From NCBI RefSeq assembly GCF_907165205.1, contig NC_058194.1, forward strand, positions 4,439,730 through 4,503,729: a stretch of DNA of 64,000 nt, written 5' to 3'. Positions 30,125 to 41,940 of the stretch are shown here, piece by piece. The stretch is from Coccinella septempunctata. Its lineage: Eukaryota; Arthropoda; Insecta; Coleoptera; Coccinellidae. The stretch's first letter is position 1, and each line of letters starts with the position of its first letter. Below the pieces are notes generated by a model. The model did not search any database and was not told where the DNA came from. It saw only the letters and a list, made by a program, of their open reading frames with translations. The translations under genes were made by a program, and so were the position numbers.

Positions 30125-31128
30125 ATGTCGGCGAATCAGAAAGTCGAGTTATTAGGAGCTCCGCGTTTGGAGTGTTTTGAGTGCGATAGTTGCAAGAAAA
30201 CAATCGTTATAAATATCGTACAATGTACAAATTGTGCTAAAACATACCATCCAGGTTGTGGAGCAAAAATTAAAAAATATTGTGGACTTGAACTTATGTT
30301 AAATGAAGTGAAGACTAATGGAAATACAACACCCACTTCCATTTCTTCCGTGAATTCTACGTCTGCTATTACAAGGATGAAAACCTTCTTGTTCTTGTGT
30401 TAGGGATTTTAATATTTCAATATTGTCTGATAACAATGCAAAAAGTGTCTTAATTAATGATTTCATGATGTTATGTGATATGTCGATTTCTACTGAACGG
30501 GGTGAGCAAAATTGGTGATACCTGAATTTTAACCTTTTAACCCAAAGAGATAGAAAAAAACGGCACATTACGATCGTTTTTTTTTTTCTATAAACTTTAT
30601 TTTCTTTTGTTTTCGAGTTATAGGCCAGAATTGAAATTTGGGCGATTTCATCTCTAGTCATTATTTACGTTTCTGTTTTTGCTAGGATGATGAAATGAAA
30701 ACATTAAACAGACTCTTTTTCGATAGCAATTCAGTGGCGTACTATTATTTTTTTCAACAGGTTCATTTGGAGAGCTATAACATAAAGTTTTGTTTTTTCT
30801 TATGAAAACAGTAGTTTGAAATCATCGTATACCAATCGTTACGATCTAAACTTGTTGCCAAATATGGGCTTACTTTATTCACAAGAAGACCAGCCTTAAT
30901 CATGCACTCATTATTCCGTAAGGGAGCAGATATATACTCTTGCCTTGAATTACAAGTGAATCTACACAAAACGATATTCTTTTTAAGATCATCGCTAATA
31001 TGGAGAACAATAATTTAGTTCAGCTGGATGATATTTCTTTGCTGAAATTCAAAATTTCCATGTTACAGCACAGAGTATTGGAACGAGATCCAACGACTGA
31101 AGAACTAAATAAACTTGAATTAAACTAA
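30125..31128 (+). pseudogene. PHD-finger ORF interrupted by a 573-bp repeat
   Basis: An ATG at 30125 opens a frame with a zinc-finger pattern CDSCKKTIVINIVQCTNC, then YHPGCG and a further Cys, like the PHD-type fingers of some LINE ORF1 proteins. It runs to 30375, where the repeat 30376-30948 is inserted. From 30957 the frame continues in exact phase (251 + 172 = 423 nt, 140 codons plus TAA at 31126-31128) if the insert and one target duplicate are left out. The second part has ILFKIIANMENNN and a coiled-coil-like LLKFKISMLQHRV. It may be a LINE ORF1 fragment or a small host-like gene; I cannot decide. Confidence 0.65.
30376..30948. mobile_element. 573-bp interspersed repeat, copy 1
   Basis: Nearly identical to 32375-32945. 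It is flanked by ATTACAAG at 30368-30375 and 30949-30956 (5-bp ACAAG if the element ends later). No terminal inverted repeat is obvious. The minus strand keeps an open stretch of about 90 codons with the block KRLKFRYHQFCSP, also open in the other copy. Confidence 0.8.
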
Positions 31129-31490
31129 AACTTACATATAAGCGGGATATATCTATTATACCGATATTGATAACACGCGTTCTAGACTACGACAAAAAGT
31201 GGAGCCAAATCGTTGGAAGGAATCCACTTGTACGCATGGGCCAATGAAAAATTCGAAAATGAAAATCCAGATATTGGTTAGGTTGTTTTCATCTTTGACG
31301 TTGGATGATTGAATGAATTCGATTGATGATTTATTTGAAACTCTTGTACAAATTTTGAGAAGAAATTTATATGAGGCGACAGTTAATGAATATTGAATTC
31401 ATCGAGAATGTATCCGTTTTATTCAACTTTCAGATGAATCAAAGAAAAAAGATCAAACCAAATAAGTGCATAAAAACTATTCATCCTATT
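31129..31490. other. Unassigned AT-rich DNA
   Basis: No ORF with a recognisable domain. A short open stretch (31371-31604) runs into MITE 2 and is not supported. Confidence 0.5.
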
Positions 31491-31703
31491 ACAGGTCCTT
31501 CCGTTTGCATGAGAAGTGTAGCACTTTTCTACACTCGATTTGATTTACACCAGTTTAGAGGAAGTGTAGTTTATCTACACATAGTCAAAAGGAGATGTAG
31601 ATGAACTACACCTCCTCTACACTGGTGTAAATTCAATCCGGACACGAATACTAAAATCGAGTGTAGAAAATTGCTAAACTTTTTATGCAAACGAAAGTAC
31701 CTT
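31491..31703. mobile_element. MITE 2, long inverted repeats
   Basis: About 210 bp, almost wholly palindromic: aggtccttccgtttgcat at the left mirrors atgcaaacgaaagtacctt at the right, and the blocks gtgtagcac, tctacactcgattt and ttacaccag recur inverted. It is the same family as MITE 1. Confidence 0.85.
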
Positions 31704-32374
31704 CAATGTGAAATAATAAGTGCCGAATAGGAATGGTATTGTCCATAATTAGTAAGCTCAAGAGTGACATAAATACAACTGTTTCATACCAGTTTCAATA
31801 TTGCGTGTACGTGTACACATCATACTCATCTCACCTTCTGAATTTTTCCTCTTGTACATCTACTCAATACCCAATAAAAATATTTTTGGGTCAACATTTA
31901 ATGTTAGATGTACTTATATTATACAGGGTGGCCATTTGAAAACGAAACAGACGAGATTACAGACGAAATAAATTTTTTCGATAGAAATGCTCGGACAGGT
32001 CGATTTCTGTTTCCTGGGGGACAACTTAAGATGTAGGTTACGGACGCATAGCGCTTCAACCCTTGCTACTACAACCCTCACCCCCAATTTTTGAATAGGG
32101 AAGATGGGGTGAGTGATACCTCATTTGAAAGGTATTTTTATACTGATTTCAGCACAGTGATTGTTTTTTCATTTTATGCATTAGTTCTCGAAATATTCTC
32201 AACTAAGTATTTGAAAATGAAGTGGTGTTTTCATGGCACTTGTAGTGTTTTTTTGTGAAAAATCGACATTTTGAGCTTCAAAACAACCATGACTGTGGCT
32301 TCCTTCCTCCAATCCACTGACATAGAAATTAGTATGAAAGCTACTTCAGTATTTTTCATGACATTTTGCTTCAG
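31704..32374. other. Interspersed-repeat DNA left of repeat copy 2
   Basis: From about 31924 the sequence begins tacagggtggccatttgaaa, the style of start seen in insect interspersed repeats and similar in type to the start at 63566. No ORF with a domain. 31704-31923 shows nothing recognisable. Confidence 0.4.
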
Positions 32375-32945
32375 GATGAAAACCTTCTTGTTCTTGTGTT
32401 AGGGATTTTAATATTTCAATATTGTCTGATAACAATGCAAAAAGTGTCTTAATTAATGATTTCATGATGTTATGTGATATGTCGATTTCTACTGAACGGG
32501 GTGAGCAAAATTGGTGATACCTGAATTTTAACCTTTTAACCCAAAGAGATAGAAAAAAACGGCACATTACGATCGTTTTTTTTTCTATAAACTTTATTTT
32601 CTTTTGTTTTCGAGTTATAGGCCAGAATTGAAATTTGGGCGATTTCATCTCTAGTCATTATCTACGTTTCTGTTTTTGCTAGGATGATGAAATGAAAACA
32701 TTAAACAGACTCTTTTTCGATAGCAATTCAGTGGCGTACTATTATTTTTTTCAACAGGTTCATTTGGAGAGCTATAACATAAAGTTTTGTTTTTTCTTAT
32801 GAAAACAGTAGTTTGAAATCATCGTATACCAATCGTTACGATCTAAACTTGTTGCCAAATATGGGCTTACTTTATTCACAAGAAGACCAGCCTTAATCAT
32901 GCACTCATTATTTCGTAAGGGAGCAGATATATACTCTTGCCTTGA
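32375..32945. mobile_element. 573-bp interspersed repeat, copy 2
   Basis: 571 bp, same sequence and orientation as 30376-30948 with very few differences (a shorter T-run near 32580). No target duplication was found at this copy. Confidence 0.8.
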
Positions 32946-33734
32946 ATTGGGTTTCGTTTTCTTTGCCATAACGCATAGCAACCGTTTCGAAATCTTCAAA
33001 AAAAAACCATTTTGTTGCTTTTTCAGAATGTGATCATTTTGAATTTTTGGGTTAAACAAACTCAAGATGGAATATTCTGTAGATGTTATATTATTTCACG
33101 ATAGGTGCGATATATCTTCATCTGACACGCTCGATTATTTACAATGATCGTTTTTTTAACTATTCTGACAGGTTGTCCTAGACAATTCCCCGTATGTACA
33201 GGTCTAATTTTTGGTATCTAGAGGTACTTTACAGGGTCCAAATTATCTCCCCTTTCATTAATATGACACGCTCGAGTAATTCCTGAATTTTCCTCTTGGG
33301 CTCCCCAACTATTAGTAGTGATCTATTGTGGGAATGAAATTGGAACAAATCTTTCCTAGATAAGTAATGAAACTTTTTGAATTTTATTATTAGAGATCAC
33401 AGAATCGGAAGATATGATTTGGAACTTTGTTCCCATATTCAATAGTGAAAACTGGCGGTAGTGAAGGGCGATTTATGATTTATTTTTTCGCCCGCGTGAT
33501 AAAGCGGGATGAAGAAAAACTCGGGAATTTTTATTTTTATTCAGTTCTGGATATCGGATGATTCAGGGTGATAAAATGATCAGATATGATCTGGTACATT
33601 GTTTTCTTATTCTTTAGGGGTAAACTAGACGGGGGTTGATGGAAGTGATTTTGGGTTAATTCTCTAAAACGCATTACTTCGGAGATATCGCAGTATGAAG
33701 TATTAGTTTCACTAATAATTCGGGCATTCGACTT
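32946..33734. other. Unassigned DNA
   Basis: AT-rich, with gacacgctcga present twice (33125, 33269). No coding region or clear repeat family recognised. Confidence 0.5.
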
Positions 33735-34729
33735 TTGGAAATTATTAGCTGGTTTCTGGCTGCGGTAACTTCTTCATTATCGATGGACTTCACCCTTATG
33801 ATTCAGATGACTCACTTCTTTCCATTTAGGTATCTGTCTTTTTTCCTTCCAATCCAGCATCTTCAGTTCTGGATCACTTTCTTGGTCTCCATTTGGGGAT
33901 GGTGGCAACCAGTTTGAATCCACGATGGTTGATTTCAGGCAGAGTTCCGTCTCTTCTATTTTATTGCACTGCTTGAAGTCTGAACAACGTGGTCTCTTAA
34001 ATAATGCATCAGCTTTGCCAAGTGTGTTCCCTGCACGATTTTTGACAGTAAAATTATATCCCTTCAGTCCCTCTTTCCATCACGCATTTTGAAACTCTAG
34101 ATTCTTCAATCGTAGAAGCCGCCTCAGAGCGAGCGGCATGATCTGTCCTTAGAAGGAAATCACGGCCATACATATATTTATAGAAGTGTTCCATGTGAAG
34201 CAAAATAACTTTCGAGCTTTGATAGAATTTTGCTGAAATATCCTATAACTTTTTCTTGTCCATTTTGAATTCAGGACAATATCCTTCAATGGCCGTGTTG
34301 CTCGCGTCTGCGTCTGTGTCCAAGATGAACGTTCCACTGGCCTCGGTCTAACTTACGATAGGTGCCATTAATAAAGCTTGCTTCAGTAGATTCAAAGCAT
34401 CTCCGCATTCTGTATCCTATTTGAAATATCTTCCATCCTCCGTACGTCTCGTTAAAGGCTTCACGATATTGGCAAATGCAAAAACGAATTTTCCATGGTA
34501 CATGCACAATGCCAGGAATCTTCTTATGTACTTGGTACCTGTCTTGTGGTATCGAACATTACCTTACAACTTTGACCTTGTCTGAGTCAGGGCCTACTCC
34601 AGCTTCAGACATTATTTGTCCCAAGTAGTTTACCTGGACATGTGCCACTTTAGGTGGTTATCGATGTTGGGACAAAACCAATGACATCATCAACAAGGCA
34701 CGTCTTTCAAGATAATGTTTTAATGAATA
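33735..34729 (-). pseudogene. G7: decayed Gypsy RT-RNase H, relative of G1
   Basis: On the minus strand from 34729 leftwards: a VDDVIGF active-site remnant of RT, the block VNYLGQIMSEAGV, then RNase H with LDTDASNTAIEG, KKVIGYFSKILS and FLLRTDHAA, and at the end GNTLGKADALFKRP with a Cys-containing tail. Several pieces match G1 closely (LDTDASNTAI, FLLRT-HAA, ADAL-RP). Stops and frame changes are frequent. G6 is inserted just upstream of the RT active site; the upstream RT half is not found beyond the right end of G6. Confidence 0.8.
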
Positions 34730-35812
34730 TGTAACATGGTTTACTCGGAGAAACCTAATCTCGAGCGCCAGCTATTCTTTTCAATAGGAAGAATAGCAAA
34801 CCTACCAGAGTAGCTGCTAGCCGGAGACAGCGCTCACTGTTATCTAGGGCGGTAGCGATAACGAAGAAGTCAAAATCAAATTGTGTAAAAGTTTATTCAC
34901 ACCTTCGGAAACTAATTAGATGTACAAGTGAGATATGTGTAGGTACGAACTATGAGTGATTCTATAAGCGAACATACATTCGGGAAATCCTATCCGGTCA
35001 CGAGCACTTATGAAATTTATACCGGGTGTAGTGAAAAATTAACGGTTCAATAAAAAAAATGCACCAACCAGAACTGACGAACGAATGCTAAGGACTTGCT
35101 TATCGGTATGTAGTTGTATTTCTCCGGAAATGAAACACAATAAGGGCGGATCTGTTCGAGACTTTTATTCGCTGCCCCAAGGGTTATAACACGCCATGAC
35201 TGACAGCGAAGAAAATGTCTATTTTTAGCGCAACTACGGGATTTCACTGACTACGTGCGGTATCTCTTATTCTCTGCCCCAAGGGTTATAACACACCATG
35301 ACTGACAGAAAAGAAGAGATTTCGGATTTAACACTTATGACGCGGAACGCGGACAGGGGGGTTGACGGAACTTTCCCTTCAGTACCCCAAGGGCTTACGC
35401 GCCATGACTGATAGCGAAGGGAAAAGTCAGACTCGCGAAACAGGGTAAAGAACGATAAAATACAACAGAAAACGATACAGTACAGCAGTGTCAAAGTTAA
35501 GGAAGTAACGGCGTAGGTCTAACAAAGAAACTGAACGGTACAGACGGGGACCTACCTCCTTTGTTTCAAGCACTCGAAACTCAAAGGATTTAAAAAAAAA
35601 ACTAAGAAATTAACTCTAAGCACTGATGCAAACACAAAATGATTATTCTTCAACGGCGAAAGAAATACCGAAAATTAACTGAATCTATAACAGAAGTCAC
35701 CACGTTAGAAAGCGAAAAATCGAAAATACTGAAGCGAAGTGAAAGAACTGAAGTAAAAGTCAAAAGTCGAAAAAGTCAGCCGAAGAACTGAAGTAACAGT
35801 CGAAAAAGTGAC
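34730..35812 (-). repeat. G6 left (3') LTR, inner end unresolved
   Basis: It starts TGTAACATGGTTTAC, as does the right LTR at 44102. It contains three spaced copies of a 40-bp block with AAGGGTTATAACAC and GCCATGACTGACAG (35168, 35278, 35388). Similarity to the right LTR ends at about 35812, before the TATA-containing U3 seen at the right. Confidence 0.85.
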
Positions 35813-36682
35813 GGTCGTGGTTTTGTAGGTTACCCAGGATTCGTGGGAGCTGCAACAGGTGGAAGACCTCCGGTACGTGGGGCTCAATGGACTGAATGGA
35901 CCGGTTCACCCCTTTCGACCTGGCTATACGGATGTTGGGACTCTCGGAGCCGGCAGGAGACTCGCAGGTGGGTAATTTCTAACAATAAATTCTCCGATCT
36001 TCATCGTTCCTCGTGGTCCACTTTTCTTCTTGGAGCGGTTTTCTCTGCTTTCTGTTTTCAGGTAGACGGTGTTAAATTGACGGTACAATGATTTCGGTTC
36101 GGTTCAGAATAGAAATTGGTTAGATCTATTGGATTAATAGACGGATATACTCAGTTGTAATGTGAAACAGTATCCTTTATTGGTATTCCTCACATAAATA
36201 ACAGATTTTTCAGACAGTTTTAACAGGTTTGAATTATACTAATTGCATGCTGAACGGATGAAAATCTGTAGATACAATATTTCGGTCAACGGTGGTGCAT
36301 GTACGGAATTTGAACGGAATTGTTACGGTGTAATCGGTTATAACTATGCTTAATAAGGTACTTCAGATTTACGAGATTTCTCCTTGCAGGTGCTCCCTTC
36401 ATCTTGGACAGGTACGGAGGGCTAATTCTCTACTTGTTCTACCTGCTGATTTTTGGTGACAGATTGTCCGGATGCACTAGTGATATCACACTGTACGGCA
36501 GCCTCTCTATGACGGTGATGAGAATGACAGGACAGTTTCTAGTCAGTGTACCTAGCAGTTATTCGGATCAACAGGTAAACGGAAAATAATGATATAATCG
36601 GTAACGGAAAAAAATAACGGATTTACTCCTTTCAGAGGTTATTTCTATAGAACAGTTAACGGATCATGACAATAATATTATA
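35813..36682. other. G6 3' region between left LTR and pol
   Basis: It shares the CGG-rich style of G6 but has no match in the right LTR. On the minus strand a CGAAAGGGG followed by TGAACC (about 35916-35930) could be a polypurine tract and LTR start. On plus there are splice-like borders (ttgcag at 36385, gtaaac near 36575). No domain was recognised in either strand. Confidence 0.4.
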
Positions 36683-38641
36683 TTATGCATGAAATGGTTT
36701 TAAATCTTTGATATGTATATTAGTGATTTTTTTACCCTCTGTATCTTTCAGGTCGTAGACGACAGGTGAAACAACTTTAACGACGGTGAACGGTCCGGAA
36801 AACTTCGGAGCCAACTTGGCGGCGAAACTGTCAACGGCCGAGGATAAAGGACGGTCTCGGCGTAGAACTTTATCTCCCACATGGTATCGGACTTCTCTTC
36901 GTCGAAGATTGTAGTGGTGAGCCTGTTGTTGGAAGGCACGGTACAGTTTAGTACGGACGAACTCATAAGCCTCCTGGAGATGTCTAATCTGTTGAGTACG
37001 GTAAGTCATGTCTCTGTTTTCTTCTTCTGTACAGTTGGATTCTCCGTTCATTTCATTATTGTGGGGGTTTGTCGAATAAATCGCCCTCGGGACTTCTAGT
37101 TCCCTTCCATAATTTAAAAATGCCGGTGTAAATCCAGTAGACTCCTGTTTAGCGGTGTTGATGGCAAACGTTAACTCTCCTATCTTTTCATCCCAGGTTC
37201 GTTGATCGGCTTCACAAAACTGTGCTATCATGGTCTTTAGGGTACGGTTAGCTCTTTCTACAGGGTTGCACTGAGGAGTATACGGTGGTGTGAAACGGTG
37301 AGCGATGTTCAGCTCTCGGAGACTGTTCTTGAATAGTCTGCTGTCAAATTGTACTCCATTGTCGGATATTACTAGTTTTGGGCAACCGTATTTCAGTATG
37401 ACTTGTTCGTAGAGGGCCGAATAAACAGTTTTGGCGGTAGCTTTCCGCAACGGACGACACTCTACCCACTTTGTGAACCGGTCTTGCATTACCACGATGT
37501 AGGAGTTTCCCTTTTTTGACCGTGGCAATGGTCCAACTATGTCCGTGGATACTTCTTTGAACGGCGCATCCGCCTTTCGAAGTGGTTGCATCTTACCAGG
37601 GGTTTTCTGTTGCGAAACTTTGTACTTTTGGCACGATGTGCAGTTCCTCACGTATTTCGCAATGTCTCTAAACATCCCTGGCCAGTAATAATTTCTGGCT
37701 ATCCGTGCAATCGTCTTAGCAATCCCCATGTGACCTGCTAGTTCTGAGTCGTGGTTTTCCTTCAATACTTCGGTTCGCTGTTCGATCGGTACACAGAGTT
37801 TCCAGGGTTGGCCGGTTCCATCTTCTGTGAAGTCGGATGAGTCCCAGAAATGTCGTAACAGTTTTCCATTTTCCACGGCGTAGTCAGGAAAATTTGCTGG
37901 GTCTTTTTCCACCTCCTGTAACTTCTTGTTGTACCATTTGCACTGGGTTGTTTCTATCTCGGACAAACATACGGAATCTACGGACGGTAACGGGTTTCGG
38001 GACAGGCTGTCGGCTACTTTGTTCATCGATCCTTTACGGTACTGGACTTCGAAGTCGAATTGCTGAAGGAAAACGGCCCATCGAGCAATTCTTCCGGACG
38101 GTGACTTGATGGAGTTTAGCCATTTCAGACTCATGTGATCGGAAATTACGGTGAAATGGAATCCTTCTAGGTACGGTCGCAGTTTCTCTATGGAAAATAC
38201 TATGGCGAGACATTCCTTTTCTGACACGGAGTAATTTTTCTCTGCGGGGTTTAGTGTTCGGCTCACATAGGCGATTACTCTCTCCTCTCCATCGATCACT
38301 TGTGTTAGGGCACCTCCAAGGCCCATGTCACTGGCGTCAGTTTGCAGAACGAACGGTTGGGTGAAGTCTGGATAAGCCAGTATCGGAGATTCTGTGAGTT
38401 TTTGTTTCAGAAGCTCGAAGGCCTTCTGCTGGTCTTCTCCCCATTTCCAACGGTGTATCTTCTGCAGTAATCGAGTCAACGGAGAAACTAAATCGGAGAA
38501 GTTCTCTATGAAACGACGGTACCAGCTGGCAACTCCAAGAAATCGACGCAGTTCTCGGACGGTTTTCGGTATTGGCAAAGACACTATCGAAGACTTTGTC
38601 GGGATCGGTACAAATGCCATCGGAGGTGACGACATGTCCAA
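36683..38641 (-). pseudogene. G6 RT end, RNase H and integrase
   Basis: True reading starts near 38590, at TVRELRRFLGVASWYRRF of the RT thumb. RNase H: LQTDASDMGLGGALTQ, NYSVSEKECLAIVF, VISDHMSLKWL and VADSLSRNP. Integrase: H-x-H (HDSELAGHMG), CTSC, then VSTDIVGPLP (Asp 1), VISDNGVQF (Asp 2) and NPVERANRT (Glu). The C-terminal region has YHVGDKVLRRDRP and IHIKDLKPFHA. This part is intact after the frameshift. The N-terminal residues before about 38590 are out-of-frame artefact. Confidence 0.92.
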
Positions 38642-39868
38642 GGTATTTTAGGGTTTTTCGCACAAAGTCACACTTGTCGGGGTTGAGGCGAAGATTAGCT
38701 TCTCTCAACCGTCGGAATACTTCTCTCAAGTTCTCCAGGTGCTCCTCGAAAGTTTCCCCCAGGACAACTATATCGTCCAGGTAAGCGAACGCTTTCGGTT
38801 CCATTTCTGGGCCAATGACGGTGTCTAGGAACCTCTGGAAGGTGGCTGGGCTTGCATGTAAACCGAACGGCATCACGGTGAATTGGAACAGACCTCTTCC
38901 GGGGACGGTAAATGCAGTAATCGGACGGCTCTCCTTTGCTAATGGTATCTGCCAGTATCCTTGTTTCAGGTCCAGTATGGAGATGTACTTCGCTTTTCGG
39001 AGTTTGTCCAGAATCCCAGAAATGTACGGCAACGGGTATGCATCTTTCACAGACACTTGGTTAACAGCACGGAAGTCGATGCAGAAACGGTACTTTCCGT
39101 CTTTCTTCTTGACCAATACAACAGGTGAACTCCACGGTGACTTGGAGGGTTCAATCACTCCCTCAGCCAACATACGGTCCACTTCCTGATTGAAGATCTC
39201 CTGCATTTTCGGATTTAGGGGTCGGTACCGTTGTTTGATCGGTTCGGTGCCCGGTTTCAGTTTGATCTTGTGTTCAATCAGGTCGGTTTTACCATACAGG
39301 TCTTCGAACTTCTTTAATTCCTCGGTCAGAAATGCCTCCAGTTCTTGTTTCTGAGATTCTGTCAGTTCCAATAGGTGTTCTTCGGCGGTGTGAACTTCTG
39401 CGGTGGTTTCGACGGGAGTCATCGGTTTCGAGATCAGTCGGCCTTCCAGGAAGCACTCGGCGGTACTGAGATTTACGGAAAACTTGAAAGTCGACAGAAC
39501 ATCCATCCCCAGAATAATGTCTACCGGTAAGCTTGGCACCAGTAAGAATTTCAAATCAGGCAGTGTGTAGTCGGAAATTTGCACGGTGGTGGTGTACAGT
39601 TTCGGCGTGACGGTGGTTTTTCCGTTCGCTATTACTGCAAAACTGTTGTGCATTGTTTGTCCTGTGATTCCTTTACTTTCACACCGATCGGATACGGCCT
39701 GACTGCAAAAACTCCTGGTCGCTCCTGTATCTATCAGTGCTCGGAAGTGTTCGCCGGCTATTTTGACCTCTATTAACGGTCGGTTATCATTACAGGTGGT
39801 CGGTGTCAGTGGAGTCAAGATTCCGGGAGATGTGGTCGACTCCGTCTCCAATCTCCTCTTCAGTTTTC
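38590..39868 (-). pseudogene. G6 protease and RT
   Basis: Pol enters from the gag end in the -1 frame (KLKRRLETES). Protease: LIDTGATRSFC. RT: KKKDGKYRFCIDFRAVNQ, SILDLKQGYWQI, MPFGLHASPATFQ and YLDDIVVLG. The frame breaks near 38590, within the thumb, and a shadow frame runs on to 38337. It should be read together with 36683-38590. Confidence 0.9.
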
Positions 39869-40240
39869 CGAACACGCGCAGTCTCGTGAGAGAATGTTCT
39901 CCCTCTGGCATCGAGAACAGAAGATTTTCGGTGGCCTGCGACACTCTCGACGCATGTGGCCATATCCACCACATCGGAAACACTGTGTCTGGAAGGACAC
40001 TCTCCTCCCTGATGATGATTGGGTCCGGTCAGCGTGGCCATTTTCGGCTCGACGACGGGGTGGCGGTGTTGAATTTCCGGATCTACCTTCGGACCTGTCT
40101 CCAGAAGTTGGACGGTGTGATTCCTGTTGCTGGACTATTGATTCTCTGGATCTGAGTGGCTTTGGACGGCTTTCCCCCGGCGGAGAAAGTCGTGTCTGGC
40201 CGGCTGGTGTCGGCGGGATTGATTTCCTATGATCAGTTGC
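39860..40240 (-). pseudogene. G6 Gag C-terminus with zinc knuckles
   Basis: In a frame one base off the main gag ORF: CFRCGGYGHMRREC, then CSRCQREN... and a stop TGA at 39860-39862. The last gag codons are GAA AAC TGA with GGAAAAC before the stop, the same layout as the G4 slippery site, and Pol continues in -1. The frame change from the main gag ORF lies near 40240. Confidence 0.75.
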
Positions 40241-41726
40241 TTGTATCCACAGAAAAACTCGCCTGATATCGGTTCAGTTGGCGGGGAGTGAACGTTAGGT
40301 GAGGTTCCTCCACGAAACCTGGTTTTGAAGGTGGCCGGGTGTACTGGCTCATCTGCCACTGGACCAGTTCAAAAACTTTTCCTTTACGGAGAAGTTCATC
40401 ATACGTCTTGGTCTCCTGAAAGGCCAAGGCCTGTTGTAAGGGCGGAATCAACCTCTGTCGGATGAGTCGGATCTGCTCCACCTCGGATGGTTTTGTATAG
40501 GTGAGTTTCTGGAATAAGTTCTGCATCCGGGTAACATACAGAAGCAGCTTTTCTTCAGGACCTTGTGTTCGTCTTTTTATTTCCTCCAACAGATTCTCCT
40601 CATAGTTAACAGGCAGAAACGCTTCTTTCAGTTGGTTGCTGAAATCCTCCCAGTCCTCGAATGTACCCCTCCTGGGAATAAACCAATCCCTTGCATCCTC
40701 TCGTAGTAATTCATAAACTGATTCAAAAACTTGTTCCAGGGACACTTTACGGGATTCAGCCAGCCTCTCCACTTCCTCAAGAAATCCGGTCACACTTCCA
40801 GTGCCATCAAAGGAAATGTTCCATTTGTGTACCGGGATAGTTGGTATTGTTGATCGGGACTCCGGTTCTGATCTGGCAGGTGTAGTGACAATTGGTCGGT
40901 CAGGACTTATCCACGGTGCAGGTAAGTGTGGAAAAGACACCTTTCGGGTAGAATTAATCCATCTACCCTGTGTCAGACCCTCAGGTGTTGTTGTTCTACA
41001 GTCCTGTGACTGCGTGAGAGGTATCGCTGGTAACTGTCGCAGTAATGCTGTACATGTCTGCCTTGTCTCATTCATGACCTGTTCTAATGTTGGATTCCTT
41101 ACAGGTGTTCCAGTATGTGAGACATCTACCGCTACAGGAGGATCGACATCATCTCCCAAGTCGATAAGCGATGGCTCTCGGAGTCCTGAAATCCGTTCCG
41201 GTTGGATCGGTGACACACCAGGTGAACTGGGCACCTCCACATCTAAGAGAGACCTCTGATGTCGGTTAGATGGCTGCGGCTGTTCACGATTACTCTTCTG
41301 ACGTGGCTCCTCTAGTGTTTCCAACGCCTTAGCTGTAGTTGCCTTCATTTGTCCAACTAGTTGTAACTGTGTTGTGTCTGCAGTAACAATAAAGTCCAGC
41401 CTTCCTTGTATGTGTATTAATCGGGTGTAAATTCGCGAAAATTCGTTAGCTGCATTCTCATGATTGAAGTTCTGAAGGGATTCCACCAAATCGGTGAGTT
41501 TATTTTGGCAAATCTCAATCTCCGAGGCGGGATTCAATGATGTTGGGGGTAATAGAGGTTCATTAGACTGAAGTACTTGTCGTAGTAGACTCCGTTTAGT
41601 CATCACAGTACCCGGTATCGATTGTCCCCTCAGTTGTAACTCGTACTTAAGTTCATCACTGAGTAACCGGTTCACATCCATGTTCGACATATTATTTTCA
41701 ACTAAGTCCGATTCAGAACGCACCAA
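40233..41726 (-). pseudogene. G6 Gag, main part
   Basis: 497 codons. The likely start is the ATG at about 41690 (MSNMDVNRLLSDELKYELQLRG), which matches the G4 Gag start in style; the upstream ATG at 41726 adds 12 residues. A long polar linker with PPxxP-like stretches comes next, then a capsid-like domain from IPVHKWNISFDG with WFIPRRGTFEDWEDF. It ends early by frameshift before the zinc knuckles. Confidence 0.88.
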
Positions 41727-41940
41727 TCTTTCACACTCGGTATGTCTTTCACAATCTGTTTAAGTTCTAAGTCCAACCCGGTAGGTTAATCGTTAGCCAA
41801 CCCATTCACTCAAGTTCGAAGTGGGTATCGGTGTAACCCCAAAAAAAAAAAAATAAAGTCTAAGTCCCGGTGTATCAGAAAAATGTCTAAGTTCAAGTCC
41901 CGGCGCACTAAAATAATCTAAGTCCCGATATATCACACAA
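41727..41940. other. G6 leader, gag-proximal part
   Basis: 5' leader of G6, with a repeated phrase built on gtctaagtcccgg/gttcaagtcccgg (41858-41927). No gene. Confidence 0.6.

Noticed and set aside
31371..31604. 77-codon ORF
   Set aside because: Half lies in palindromic MITE 2; no support.
35813..36682. Captured host exons, suggested by splice-like borders
   Set aside because: No domain in any frame, and the base style equals the rest of G6; kept only as unassigned element DNA.
38337..38590. C-terminal tail of the 548-codon G6 RT ORF
   Set aside because: Out-of-frame reading after the frameshift near 38590.
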